Below, in pieces: positions 1-10,069 of a stretch of DNA of 64,000 nucleotides (within the stretch, counting starts at the first letter, position 1; every line of letters begins with the position of its first letter). The DNA lies in assembly GCA_006176705.1 (NCBI GenBank), contig QRFJ01000504.1, forward strand, positions 1-64,000. The letters are read 5' to 3'. This stretch comes from Cocos nucifera. Taxonomy: Eukaryota > Streptophyta > Magnoliopsida > Arecales > Arecaceae. The notes under the pieces are model-generated. The model worked only from the letters and a program-made list of their open reading frames with translations. It searched no databases and was not told the origin of the DNA. The position numbers and the translations under genes are program-made.

Positions 1-175
1 CTTTGATACCAGTTGAAGGAAAAACCTTATTTCTCGATGTAAGTTCGTTCAGATCTGATTGTATCAAGAGGAATATTTCAAAAAAATTTCTCTAAGATCC
101 TAGTTAGATCTAAGATTTTTTAGATTTGATCTTATTGATCTGATAAAATAAAATAAAATAAAATAAAAATTTATT
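1..175 (-). mobile_element. Angela-like Copia fragment M: PBS and start of 5' LTR
   Basis: The first 11 bases are the reverse complement of an initiator tRNA-Met PBS (tttgatacca). An LTR edge beginning TGAAGGAAAA follows from position 14. The next 160 bases parallel the first 160 bases of the LTR at 10070, including the 'ttcgttcagatctgat' stretch, but are clearly diverged. Positions 138-168 form an (AAAAT)n-like microsatellite. Similarity stops near 175, where SIRE LTR sequence begins. The rest of this element lies off-window or is lost. Confidence 0.7.
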
Positions 176-1600
176 TTTATTGGGCTTACAAACAAACCTA
201 ATTGGTTTTATCCTAGGTTAACCAATTAAAACCTTTGCAAGCCTTTACCTAAGGCTCCCGCAAACTAAACTAAGTTTGGTACAACTTTAACCCTTCAAGT
301 TTCAGCCCCAGCTAAAACTTTTACAATAAGTATGTATGAGAAATAAATACAACAATAAAAACCCTATTTGGTTGGATTGTTATTGATAAAGCTTTCTTTT
401 GAGGATGCTCTGAATGCTCCCAATAAATGCTCTCTTTCCTTTTTTAATGCACTTAGAAAACTCAAGAAAGAATTGAATGAGAATTGGTTAACTTTCTTGG
501 ATACAAGTTTTACTTAAAGTGCTCTCTTTTATTCTTAATAGTGCTGGAATAGTGTTTTCTTTTTATATTTCTCATTTTTCTTTATCCTTAATCATTCTCA
601 AAAGGATTCAGATGATTTAACATGGATTCTAGCTGTTTATTACTATTGGAGATCGAAAATAGCCATTGCAAAAAAGTTTTGGGCGAAAATAGATTTTTGT
701 AGAACTAGCCGTTGTGCTTGTCAGACTTTGTTGAGCTGGCTTGATTCTTGCTTCGGACTGGCTCGATCAGTATTTCTTCACAAAATGACATTCTATCCCA
801 TGGAGAGGGCTGACTCAATTATGTGTTGGGCTAGCTTGATTCGAAGACTTGAAAAACATCATTTCTATCGATCTAAGAGAGCTGGCTCAAGCTTGCATCA
901 GGTTGGCTCAATTGGCAATCTTAAAAACTACTTTTCTATTGACCTGAGATAGCTGGCTTGGTGGAGCTTCGAGCTGGCTCGATCAACAAAACTCCATAAC
1001 TCATTTCTGCCACTCTTAAAGTACTGGCTCGGGTCCAAATTAAGCTAGCTTGATTGCATGCCAAGATAAAGAAATAATAGCGTGCCATGCCTGGATTGGC
1101 TCGAATCAAAGGAGGGTCAGCTTGGATTTTGAGAGATTAAGTTTCTTACTCCAAAACTCTTCAAAAATCATTTTATTTGACTCAATAGATCTTCAATTGA
1201 ATATGGAGTCATTCAACAATTGTTTTTCCTTCTACAAAAATAATCTTTGACATTCTTAAAAAATGTTAGTATTAAAATTATGCTCCAATATTTTGTAATC
1301 ATCAAAATCATTCCTAAAAATAATAATCTCTTTCTTTTTGATGATGACAAAACATTGAGCATATTGCAATACATATTAAAGTAAAGAGATGTACAGTGTA
1401 AAGTTGTAAAATTCAATATGCACAAGTAATTTTTATGTTTCAATATACACAAGCACTTTTTTTGATTTGATAAGCTATTTTGAAATGACATATTCCTTAT
1501 AAAGTCAAGATATATGAATTTTGCATTGGCTCCTCCTTAATGAATGCATTTTATCCTTTGACATTTCAATTAAAGATCAAATTAATATGCTCAAGTGTTC
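176..1600 (-). repeat. SIRE-type element B, 3' LTR (outer end missing)
   Basis: From about 180 the sequence aligns with 18705 onward (shared 'ttttatcctaggttaacc', 'tttacctaaggctccc', 'gtttggtacaacttta'), which is the other LTR of the same element. The element reads on the minus strand, so this is its 3' LTR. The outer (left) part is absent, cut by fragment M. The inner edge lies near 1593-1600, just left of the polypurine tract. The right-hand LTR copy lacks what lies beyond about 745 here, so the two copies together define an LTR of about 1.7 kb. Confidence 0.8.
730..1110. repeat. Degenerate short repeats of a GAGCTGGCTYGATT motif in the SIRE LTR
   Basis: About ten imperfect copies of a 12-14 base motif (gagctggcttgatt, actggctcgatc, ggctagcttgatt) occur irregularly between 730 and 1110. 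They lie inside the 3' LTR of element B. The spacing is uneven, so this is a cluster of dispersed motifs rather than a clean tandem array. Short TR-GAG LTR stretches near 30765 and 33285 use a similar 'gagttggctcagt' wording. No function is known to me. Confidence 0.5.
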
Positions 1601-1601
1601 C

Positions 1602-1617
1602 TGCTCCCCCTTTTTGT
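1602..1617 (-). other. Polypurine tract of SIRE element B
   Basis: The plus strand reads ctgctccccctttttgt, that is AAAAAGGGGGAG on the minus strand. An A-run followed by a G-run is the usual plus-strand primer just inside the 3' LTR of SIRE-type Copia elements. It fixes the inner edge of the left LTR and the minus orientation of B. Confidence 0.8.
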
Positions 1618-1849
1618 GAACATTAAAAAGAATATCCAATAGAGCAATACAAGTAGTACAAACATTACAAATATTGGGTTTAAGCTGAAATAAACTTTCA
1701 TTAATAGATGAAATTGATTACATGTTTGTATTGTTTACAAAAGGATACATTCAAATAATATAGCATTTAAGTTCATTTCAAAACATGCCAAAAAGACTAA
1801 ATCTAAGTAAGATGAGATCTTAGTCCTAAGGTGACTATTCCTTGTTTGT

Positions 1850-2361
1850 GGAAGAAAATTCAATGATAGGACCAGAAGAGGAGGTTGAAGTTATAGTTGG
1901 TTTGCTGCGGGTTCTTACAAAGGGTCCGAGGTGAGAGGTGGTAAAACTAGTGCCGGGTCTAATAGTGGCACTGAAGGGGGGTCACCCAACTTCTTATCAA
2001 ATCTTTGAAGTACTGTGATTATAATTTTTGTGCTACCCTACTGAGTAATGATAAGCTTTTCAACTCTTCTAGCTATCTTGGCAACTTCTCCAGTCTGTAG
2101 CCCTATCTATCTAGAAGATTCATTATTCTCTTTTTCCAAAATTTCTAATCTTCGAGATAGGTTACTAATTTACTGACTTATCATTTCAATCTATCCCTCA
2201 GATGAAATTCTCTTTTCTTCTAGATTCTTAGTGATCTGCAGTTTAAGGTCAGAGAACATGTCATCCATTTTCTTGGAAATCTATTCCACAATCTACTCTA
2301 CAATACTGTCAGTCGAAAAGCTAGAAAAAGCAATAGGTGTGCGAGGTGAAATGGGATGATG
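1850..2361 (-). pseudogene. SIRE element B, third ORF, C-terminal coiled-coil part
   Basis: Read on the minus strand from 2361, one frame gives a stretch rich in E, K, I and L with heptad-like spacing (for example KKMDDMFSDLKLQ and NLSRRLEILEKEN), followed by a proline-rich tail. Several stops interrupt it, in positions consistent with CAG or TGG turning into TAG. It continues the third ORF that lies on the far side of element A (12347-13487). SIRE-lineage elements often carry an extra ORF with coiled coils between pol and the 3' LTR, in the position of an envelope gene. No transmembrane segment or signal peptide is visible here, so an envelope function is not supported. The segment from 1617 to 1850 shows no coding signal. 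Confidence 0.55.
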
Positions 2362-4640
2362 TGAAGGAAAATCCCGATTTCCCGATCCAGGTTCGTTCAG
2401 ATCTGATCAGATCAAGAGATATATTTTAAAATTTTTTCTCTTGATCCCAATCAGATCTTGATATGTTTCAAATCTAATTCTTATTATTTTAATAAAATAA
2501 AATTAAAAGATAAATTAAATCAAATTTAATTTACCTGATCTGGGTAATCCTATTACCCTGTTGATGATCCTGTTTGTAGCGGAAGGTTCTGGATCTTAGC
2601 CACGCAAGCATCTGGCCTCTATCGGTATCCACTCGGGTTGGATCTGGAGATCCTCTTCTTCTCTATCACACCTCCAAAAATCAGATCTGGATCTGATCTG
2701 GAGGATCTTCAAAACTCTTTTGAAGATGAGCAGTCGTCCTTTGCAGTAACGCAGCCTTCTTATTTTTGATCGCCTTTCTTTGATCTGAATCACACCAACC
2801 AAGGTCCAAAACTCCTTTTGGACGTGGAGAGCAAGGGGAGAAGATACTATGACATGGAGAAGGAGGGGAGAGGCAGCCTTGGGGCGTGGGGTTTCTCAAT
2901 TGAATTGCTTAGAATCTGAGTTGGGTGCAGGGTCTCTTTTATAGACTAAGCGTGATCCAACTCCTCTTCCTCCCAACCAATCACAACCCTTTGTGAAATC
3001 AGATCTAAATCTGATTGGTGGGAATAGAGACCCCTGGATTCCTCCTTAGAGGGCACCTAAGACCAGTCAAAGTTGGTTCTTAGAAGAACTCTAATTGGAA
3101 TCTAAAAAGGAGATGGAGTCCTTGTCCAACAAGGACTCCTAGGCGTCCTCCAACTTGGGCACACGCCTAGGGTGGCGTACGCCCTTCTCCTTGCCAGGTT
3201 CTGGCAGGGAGACAGGCCTCCCACCAGCTCTCCAATAGGTGCATAACATGTGGTCAAAAGTCAAAGTGTCAATGGTCAACGTTTGACCAGTCAAAGGTAG
3301 ACTTTTGACCAAAGTCAAAGAACAAGAAATGGCAGGTGACCAAAAATGGTAGGTAGTGTCTTACAAATAAGACAACCTTTTCTGACTTGGACAACATCCT
3401 GTCAGACCATATGAAGGCCTTTGTTTGAGCACAAACTCCTTTGGCTCAGACAGGACAACTTATTTATGATAGCAAAAGAAGAACGTTAGGTTCAATCGAG
3501 TGCTAGCACGATTTCCTTGAACCTAATTGAATCTCATTCAGATCAATTGAACTAGATCAGTTCAATTGATGATCACCAGATTCAAACCCTTGTTTATGTG
3601 ACCCAGTTAGGTTCAGTTCTGTATGGTAATTGGATATGTCATGATCTCTATCATCGACATCATCGAAACTCCTTTCGATGGATCAGAACTCTTCTGATTC
3701 GAACAGCTAGAATGATCGATCATCTAAATCATTCTAATTGCTCCCAAAATCCACCAGTGACACCTAGCAGTATATGGTGGCAACCCATCAGAGCTGAATG
3801 CGAACCTCTTGGTGCAGCAACCTGTGTGATTCAGTTCTTCTATCTTGAGCCCCGATCAGATTAGGGTTTAGGTGAACTCGTCAAATCCTAGTCTCTGCCA
3901 TATGATGTAATCATTCGATTCGAGTCCATTGTGAAAATCTAAATAGAAACTCTTTCTATTATTTCACTCTACCATGGCCATGAATTTCTGGACTTGATTC
4001 TCATGATCATCATAGGGCTACTCCTCTACCATCGAGGTAGATAGATTCCATCTTGATGCAATCCAGTTCCTACAATGAACATGTCATAGCCAACATACAC
4101 CTCAGGGTTCCATATGGCTAGGAGACCGAGTAATGGTGTAGTCAAACTATAACACCCTCAAGGTGAACTACCGATGAATCTCAGATCAAAGAACCAGACA
4201 CACTACTGCAGCATCGAGTCAGTCATTGACGAGAAGGTAGACTCCCTAATGACTACTCGAGGTGGTCACGCTCAGTGCCCTCGTTCTCTAACGAGTACCT
4301 GTACTCTCGCTCCGGTGTCTCCACATCGTAGACTCAAGACTCATCTACTAAAGAGAAGCGATTCTACACCAACCTTCCAGATCAATCACCATCCTCGTGA
4401 TGATCCTATGGTCCGGAGCAATTTATGAGTTAATAATGATTATTCATGTCTTAAATTTTCAACTCTTGAAAATATGAATTATCATTACCATTAACTCAAA
4501 GGATGTATCACAGACACTAAATACACATATGTGATAGAAAATAACCCATTTATTTCTTTTAGTCAAAATTATAATTTTGCCCCTAGAAGTGTATTACAAG
4601 TGTCAGCCAATTTTGGCTTCTAGGACACATATATCTAACA
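2362..4640 (-). repeat. Element A, 3' LTR
   Basis: This 2279-bp LTR matches 10070-12346 along its whole length with scattered substitutions and only small length differences. Its outer edge abuts the left TGATG target-site duplication and its inner edge abuts the polypurine tract. Several open frames inside (for example 3598-3864 and 4174-4428) recur in the partner LTR but resemble no protein I know; I treat them as chance frames. Confidence 0.95.
2936..2943 (-). promoter_or_regulatory. TATA box in 3' LTR of element A
   Basis: On the minus strand the sequence is TATAAAAG, about 1.7 kb into the LTR, and it is conserved in the partner LTR at 10644-10651. The position suits an RNA polymerase II promoter with a U5/R portion of roughly 550 bp. 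Transcription from this copy would run out of the element into element B. Confidence 0.55.
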
Positions 4641-4662
4641 ATCTGCCACTTGTCCTAAAGCC
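4641..4662 (-). other. Polypurine tract of element A
   Basis: On the minus strand the bases next to the 3' LTR read GGACAAGTGGCAGAT and then TGTTAG. This is a slightly decayed form of the AAGTGGGAGATTG tract found just before the 3' LTR of many plant Copia elements. Confidence 0.75.
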
Positions 4663-4668
4663 AATTGG

Positions 4669-6375
4669 CTACAAGTCTAAGTCCCATCTTCTCAAGGTGG
4701 GCTTCGATCTTCTACTGGCCCAACGGTTTGTAAGTGGGTCTGTCACATTATCTACGGAGTGGACTCTCTTGACCTCGACATAATCCTTCTTGAGGTAATC
4801 ACGGATGAGGTGGTATTGCCGCTCAATATGCTTGGATTTTTGATGAGACCTCGGCTCCTTAGCAAGGGCTATGGCGCCATTGTTGTCGTAGTATAGAGGA
4901 ATGGCATCTGATGGCATTACTCCAATTTCTGTGGCAAACTTCTTGTACCAGAATGCTTCCTTTGCAGCTTCTGATGTAGCAATATATTCTGCTTCCATGG
5001 TGAAATCTGCTATCACCGTTTGCTTGGAACTCTTACAGCTGATAGCTCCACCATTGCACACAAACAGACTCTCAGATGTCGACTTTCGATCATCTATATC
5101 GGACATGAAGTCCGAGTCTGTGTATCCCTGGATCAGGAGTTCTCCGTTACCAAAGACCAACATCATATCCTTAGTTCTTCTCAAGTACTTAAGGATACAT
5201 TTCACAGAAGTCTAGTGTTCTTCTCCTGGATTTGACTGATATCTACTTGTGACACTCATAGCATGGGCTATATCAGGTCGTGTACATAGCATGGCATACA
5301 TGAGGCTCCCTATTACAGAAGCATAAGGGATCTTGCTCATGTGTTCTATTTCTTCAGGTGTGCTGGGGCACATCTTCTTGGAAAGATGAATACCATGTCT
5401 GAAGGGTATTAATCCCCTCTTAGAGTTTTCCATACTAAATCTCTTTAGTACTTTCTCTATGTACATCTTCTGTGAAAGTCCTAGCATCCTATTCGGTCTA
5501 TCCCTACAGACCTTAATTCCTAGAATAAAGGATGCTTCACCTAGGTCTTTCATGAAAAATTCCTTGGACAACCACATCTTGACTGATGTCAACATGGGAA
5601 TATCATTCCCAATAAGGAGGATGTCATCCATGTACAATACGAGGAAGACAACAGCGCTCCCACTGACTCTTTTGAAAACATATGGTTCCTCTTCATTTTT
5701 GATGAAACCAAATTTTTTGATCACATCATTGAAATGAGTGTTCCAGCTCCGAGATGCTTGCTTAAGTCCATATATGGACCTTTGCAGCTTGCAAACCTTG
5801 TGATCAGTATCACTGGATGTGAAACCTAGCGGTTGTTCTATATAGATATCTTCCCCAAGATATCCATTTAGGAATGCCATTTTCACGTCCATTTGCCATA
5901 TTTCATAATCGAAATAGGCTGGAACAGCAAGCAATGTGCGGATGGATTTTAGCATAGCTACTGGGGAAAAGGTATCCTGATAGTCTATGCCTTCGCGTTG
6001 ACTATAACCTTTTGCCACCAATCTAGCCTTGAATGTCTCCACATTCCCATCTGCACCAATCTTTCTCTTGAAGATCCATTTACATCCAATAGGTACTATA
6101 CCTTCTGGTGGATCTACCAAGGTCCAGACTTGGTTTGAGTGCATCGAGTCAATTTCTGACTGCATTGCCTCTAGCCATTTCTCGGAGTCGATATCTGATA
6201 TCGCCTCGTTGTAGGTTTTGGGATCATCACCATGAGCACCATTACCTACGAGGAACATTTCCTCTACATCCTCTGAAACAATACCTAAGTATCTTTCAGG
6301 GGGATGGGAAACTCTTTTCGATCTACGAGGTGGAGGAGGTAGTGTTCTTATTGGCTCAACCTGATTTGGTTCCAC
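4669..6375 (-). pseudogene. Element A reverse transcriptase and RNase H
   Basis: One minus-strand frame, shared with the integrase, runs from the RT linker through RNase H. It opens with a PPPPRRSKR linker and the KWLEAMQSE motif. It then shows the Copia RT core (GCKWIFKRK, KARLVAKGY, QMDVKMAFLNG, SIYGLKQASRSWN) and the catalytic YMDD box near 5625-5640, where YVDD is the usual form. RNase H follows with GYTDSDF, EAEYIA, DNNGAIALA and KSKHIERQYHLIRD. A stop near 5210 replaces a Trp of the conserved GEEHW-type motif and separates RT from RNase H. RT copies element RNA into DNA and RNase H removes the RNA strand. The length is close to a normal RT-RNase H module, but the stops make this a pseudogene. 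Confidence 0.9.
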
Positions 6376-6453
6376 TTGGTCCTTAGCTCGTTCTGCTTGT
6401 GAGACTTTCTCATCAAGTTTGATCTGCCTTCCAATGCCGCTATCTTGAATAAA

Positions 6454-7353
6454 CTATTTTTCAAGAAAGATGGCATGTCGATTCACAATCATATTGTGGT
6501 CTTCTAAAATGTAGAAATAGTATCCTAATGACTCTTTAGGATATCCTATGAATCGAGCTCTGAAGGACCTAAATTCTAACTTATCCGCTTGTTGTCTTTT
6601 GACATGAGCCGGACAACCCCAAATTCTGAGATGACTCAGACTTGGTTTCTTACCGTGCCATATCTCATACGGTATGGTAGGAACAGTTTTAGAGGAAATC
6701 CTGTTCAGTAGATAGATTGAAGTTAACAATGAGTGTCCCCAAAGAAAATCAGGGAGGTCTGTGAAGCTCATCATGGATCGAACCATATCTAATAGAGTCC
6801 GATTTCTCCATTCTGAAACCCCATTGAGTTGAGGTATTCCTGGTGGAGTCCATTGAGAGACTATGCCATTATCCTTGAGATAGTCTAGGAATTCCCTGCT
6901 AAGGTATTCACCTTCTCGATTTGATCGAAGAACCTTAATGGGTTTTTCTATTTGTTCTTCTACTTCATGTCTGAATTCTTTGAACTTTTCAAAGGCTTCA
7001 GACTTGTGTCTCATAAGATACACATACCCATACCTAGACAGATCATCAGTAAAAGTAATGAAGTAGACAAAATTGCCTCTAGCCAGCACATCAAATGGGC
7101 CGCACACATCAGTATGTACTAGGGCAAGGAGATCTGTGGCCCTCTCCCCATGTCCAACAAAAGGGAGTTTGGTCATTTTGCCTTGAAGACAGGATTCACA
7201 AGTTGGATGTGACTCAGAAGTCAATGGACTCAATAGCCCTTTTTTCTCGAATTTGTTGATTCTATCTTCTGCTATATGACCTAATCTCAAGTGCCATAGA
7301 TATCTGTCATTTGGACTATCCCTAGGTCGTTTGGCATTCACGTTTTGCTCGAA
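6454..7353 (-). pseudogene. Element A integrase with GAG pre-integrase domain
   Basis: The minus-strand frame shows the zinc-binding HHCC module (LWHLRLGH, then CESC about 26 residues on) and the rve integrase core. Counting from the apparent start near 7341, the catalytic triad positions are D78 (HTDVCGPF), N141 in LRSNREGEY where the family has Asp, and E177 in GVSEWRNR. The spacing fits a DD35E core, but the second Asp is replaced by Asn, which should abolish strand transfer. The C-terminal part (HLRIWGCPAHV, FIGYPKESLGY) is intact. Upstream, the aspartic protease that normally precedes this domain is missing. A stop after FLEK separates it from the RT frame. Confidence 0.9.
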
Positions 7354-8218
7354 TAACGAGCATACCTCTAGAAGGACCTTCCTTCTTGTTCTTCAGGGTG
7401 GCCAGGTAAGTAGGGCAGTTCCGCTTTCAATGGCCGTCGCTGTTGCAATGGAAATACTTTCCTTTGACATCGGCCTTCTTCTTCGACTCTGCCTTCTTCT
7501 TCTTTGATCCTTCCACCTTTTGCTTTTTCACAGACTTCTTTTTCTTTCCATAAGACTTTCTTTTGGAAGAAGTCCATTCCATAGCAAGAACTGAGCCTTT
7601 AGAACCTTTCATAGAAAGCTCAGCGGTAACCAGCATATTCATTAACTCGGCCAAGGAATTCTAAAGTTTATGCATGTGGTAATTCATGATGAATTGCCCA
7701 TATGCATCAGTCAAGGATTGCAGAATGATATCATTCTGCAGGTCCAAGTCCAACTTCACACCGAGCTTCTCAAGCTCTTCCATGTCCTTGATCATTGTCA
7801 GATAGTGATCTTGGACTGACTGCCCATCACGCATCTTAGCCTTAAAAAGTCATTTCGTGACTTGATATTTGGCTGCGCGACTCTGTTCACCAAACATCTC
7901 CTGCAGGTGGGCCAACATTTGGCGAGCAGTCCCGATATCCTTATGTTGGGGCTGGAGCTCATCAGACATCGAGCCCAACATGTAATATCTGGCCTTACTA
8001 TCTTCGTCAATCCATTTTTCTAGAGACGCTCTCTGTTCAACAGATGGACGGATTGGTAATATGGGAGGGTCCTGGTCCAAAACATGGGTTAACTTCTCGA
8101 AACCCAAAATAATTTTGTAGTTCCTGAGCCAATCTTTATAATTGGATCCGGTCAGTCTATGTGTGTCCAGGATACGTGCTAATGGGTTGGATGCAGACAT
8201 TTTCCTGTAGAGAGTCAA
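7354..8218 (-). pseudogene. Element A gag (capsid/nucleocapsid)
   Basis: From 8218 the minus-strand frame reads a Copia Gag (NPLARILDTHRLTGSNYKDW, then MLGSMSDELQPQH). After an in-frame TGA near 7850 it continues in the same frame (LFKAKMRDGQSVQDH). It passes a second stop near 7663 and reaches a lysine-rich stretch and a nucleocapsid zinc knuckle (FHCNSDGH, stop, KRNC). The last stop replaces the Trp of the GHWKRNC motif. Gag packages the RNA. Soon after the knuckle the sequence jumps into the pre-integrase domain in another frame, with no protease D-T/S-G box between them. I take the start at the Met near 8200 (MSASNPLAR) as the likeliest. Confidence 0.85.
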
Positions 8219-10054
8219 AGATTCTAGTTAGATACTGTAATTTTGACTTAACCAATTTATTTAGGGGTTTTATTTTTAAATAAATTAGCTCCCACTATTT
8301 TCTCGGATCCCTACACTCCCTCTGTAAGATGCGAAAATCTCCACGATTAATGATTTTTAGTGGGTGGGGCGGTCTCACCAACTGACTCATCACCTCACCT
8401 AACAGTTATTGGTGATGGGTTAGCCAATGAGTGAACAACTCTTGTTCAATGATTCTCTAATCATGGTGCACCCAAACTTGGTCTCTAATTCATGAATCTC
8501 ACCATATCCGAAATATTGATCCACTCTTTAGTTAAGTCAGACCCACCATTTGCATAGACTGGGTTCCTAATTGAGTCTCTCACCGTATCCGAAATATTGA
8601 GTCCAACTCATCCTCCAGCCCATAGCATCCAATGCCTAATAGACATGGTTGCATCTTCCCGGTGCAACTGAGCCACTGTATCTAGCCGAGAACAATCAAC
8701 CCCGGGAAGAGCCCGCACATCTATAATGGTGGAAGACCTCAGACTTAATCTTTTCTTAGGGAGAATTGATTCAGGTCTCATTAAACTAGACTTGGCTTAG
8801 TCATAACAATTATGACTAACCTAGTGGCATGGGTTAGCTCGGATTATTGACCACCTCAGATCAAAACTGTGTCAATAGATATGACCAGGTAAGTGAGACT
8901 GGTGGAAGGAATATGCCATTAACTCGTACAAGAATGCATTCAGGTCGAGTAGCTTCCAATTAAAAATCAGTCGGTCGTCTATGCCAAACTTACCTTAGAC
9001 ACCAAATTATTGAGCCAGAACCAATTGGGTTAGACTACAATCCAGACTCTAACCTCTGAGTCTAATTAGGTCTTGCTTGATCGTGACTCGATCTCAACCC
9101 AGACTTAATCCTATTAGGCTGGTCAATTTTAAGCATTGTTGATCCCATCTAACCAACTCTTGATTCGGTTTGATCAACCGCTTAGACCTAATTGAGCTAC
9201 CCAAGCTCGAACCCAGTATTATGAATATGTCTTAGATCTAAAATTCTCAATTTTAGACCTAATTAATATTTCATAAACTTAATTCTTAATTAAGTAGGGT
9301 TCATAAATAGAATATGCATAATAAATCCTAGGGTTTCAGGATCTAGGGTTTTGCAGAAAGTAAGTTTTGGGTTTCTGATTAAGGACGAACACGCAGCACC
9401 CCTACACATCATAAGAACATCCCATCGAATGGGAAGAGAGGGCCTTTAAATTCTTCTTCGTTCTTATGACCAGACGGCCAAGAGGAACGCCTTAATCAGG
9501 AATATTCAATACTACAAAATAATATCAGATCTATATCATATATCTCATATATAAAGTAGATCTAATCATGACATATTTTGCATACATCTCATGTATCAAA
9601 TCATGCATATTTTTAGATCTAAATTATCTCATAATAATCTAAAAAATTAGATTTAAATTGATCTAATCAAAATAAATTCTAATCTAGATAATTATGTAGA
9701 ACTATTCTACAACTAGTCTAGACATGCATCAATCATATCTCATATGATATTCAAAAATTAAATAATTTTTATTTGCTATTTTTTAGATGTTATTATAACA
9801 CTTATAATATCAAAAAATAGTAAATAAAAAGATCTAAAATATGATTTAATCAGATTAAATCAAAAATATGCAAGAATATTCTATAGAACTATTCTATTCT
9901 AGAATTAGTCATGCATATCTTCTAATCTTAGATCCAAATTATTTAATTTTAATTTTTTCTGATTTTAGATCTGATCACATATCATGTGACATCTAAAATT
10001 AATTATTTTTAATTAAAATAAATTTAAAATCAGATCTAAATAATTTAGAACCAT
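8219..10054 (-). other. Element A untranslated leader
   Basis: About 1.8 kb between the PBS and gag has no coding frame with recognisable content. The half nearest the PBS is very AT-rich (9500-10050), with short repeats of 'agatctaaat'. The half nearest gag shares wording with the leader of fragment C ('caatgagtg.acaactcttg.ccaa'), so it is a conserved leader of this family. A packaging signal is expected here but none can be pointed to. Confidence 0.7.
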
Positions 10055-10067
10055 GGCTCTGATACCA
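10055..10067 (-). other. Primer-binding site of element A (initiator tRNA-Met)
   Basis: The plus strand reads ggctctgatacca, so the minus strand reads TGGTATCAGAGCC. This matches the 3' end of plant initiator tRNA-Met, the usual Copia primer. Two bases separate it from the 5' LTR edge at 10070. Confidence 0.95.
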
Positions 10068-10069
10068 GT

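Noticed and set aside
3845..3900. Telomere-like 'attagggttta' in the A LTRs (3862 and 11568)
   Set aside because: Only a single isolated unit occurs, in both LTR copies, with no tandem run, so it is not telomeric DNA.
3598..4428. Open frames of 84-88 codons on the plus strand in the A 3' LTR, repeated at 11303-12134
   Set aside because: They are in both LTRs because the LTRs are copies of each other. The residues resemble no known protein, they lie antisense to the element, and the two copies differ by a shifted end, so coding conservation is not shown.
4669..8218. Plus-strand frames such as 4901-5215, 5459-5737 and 6108-6386
   Set aside because: They lie opposite well-supported RT and integrase frames and have no family wording; they are shadows.
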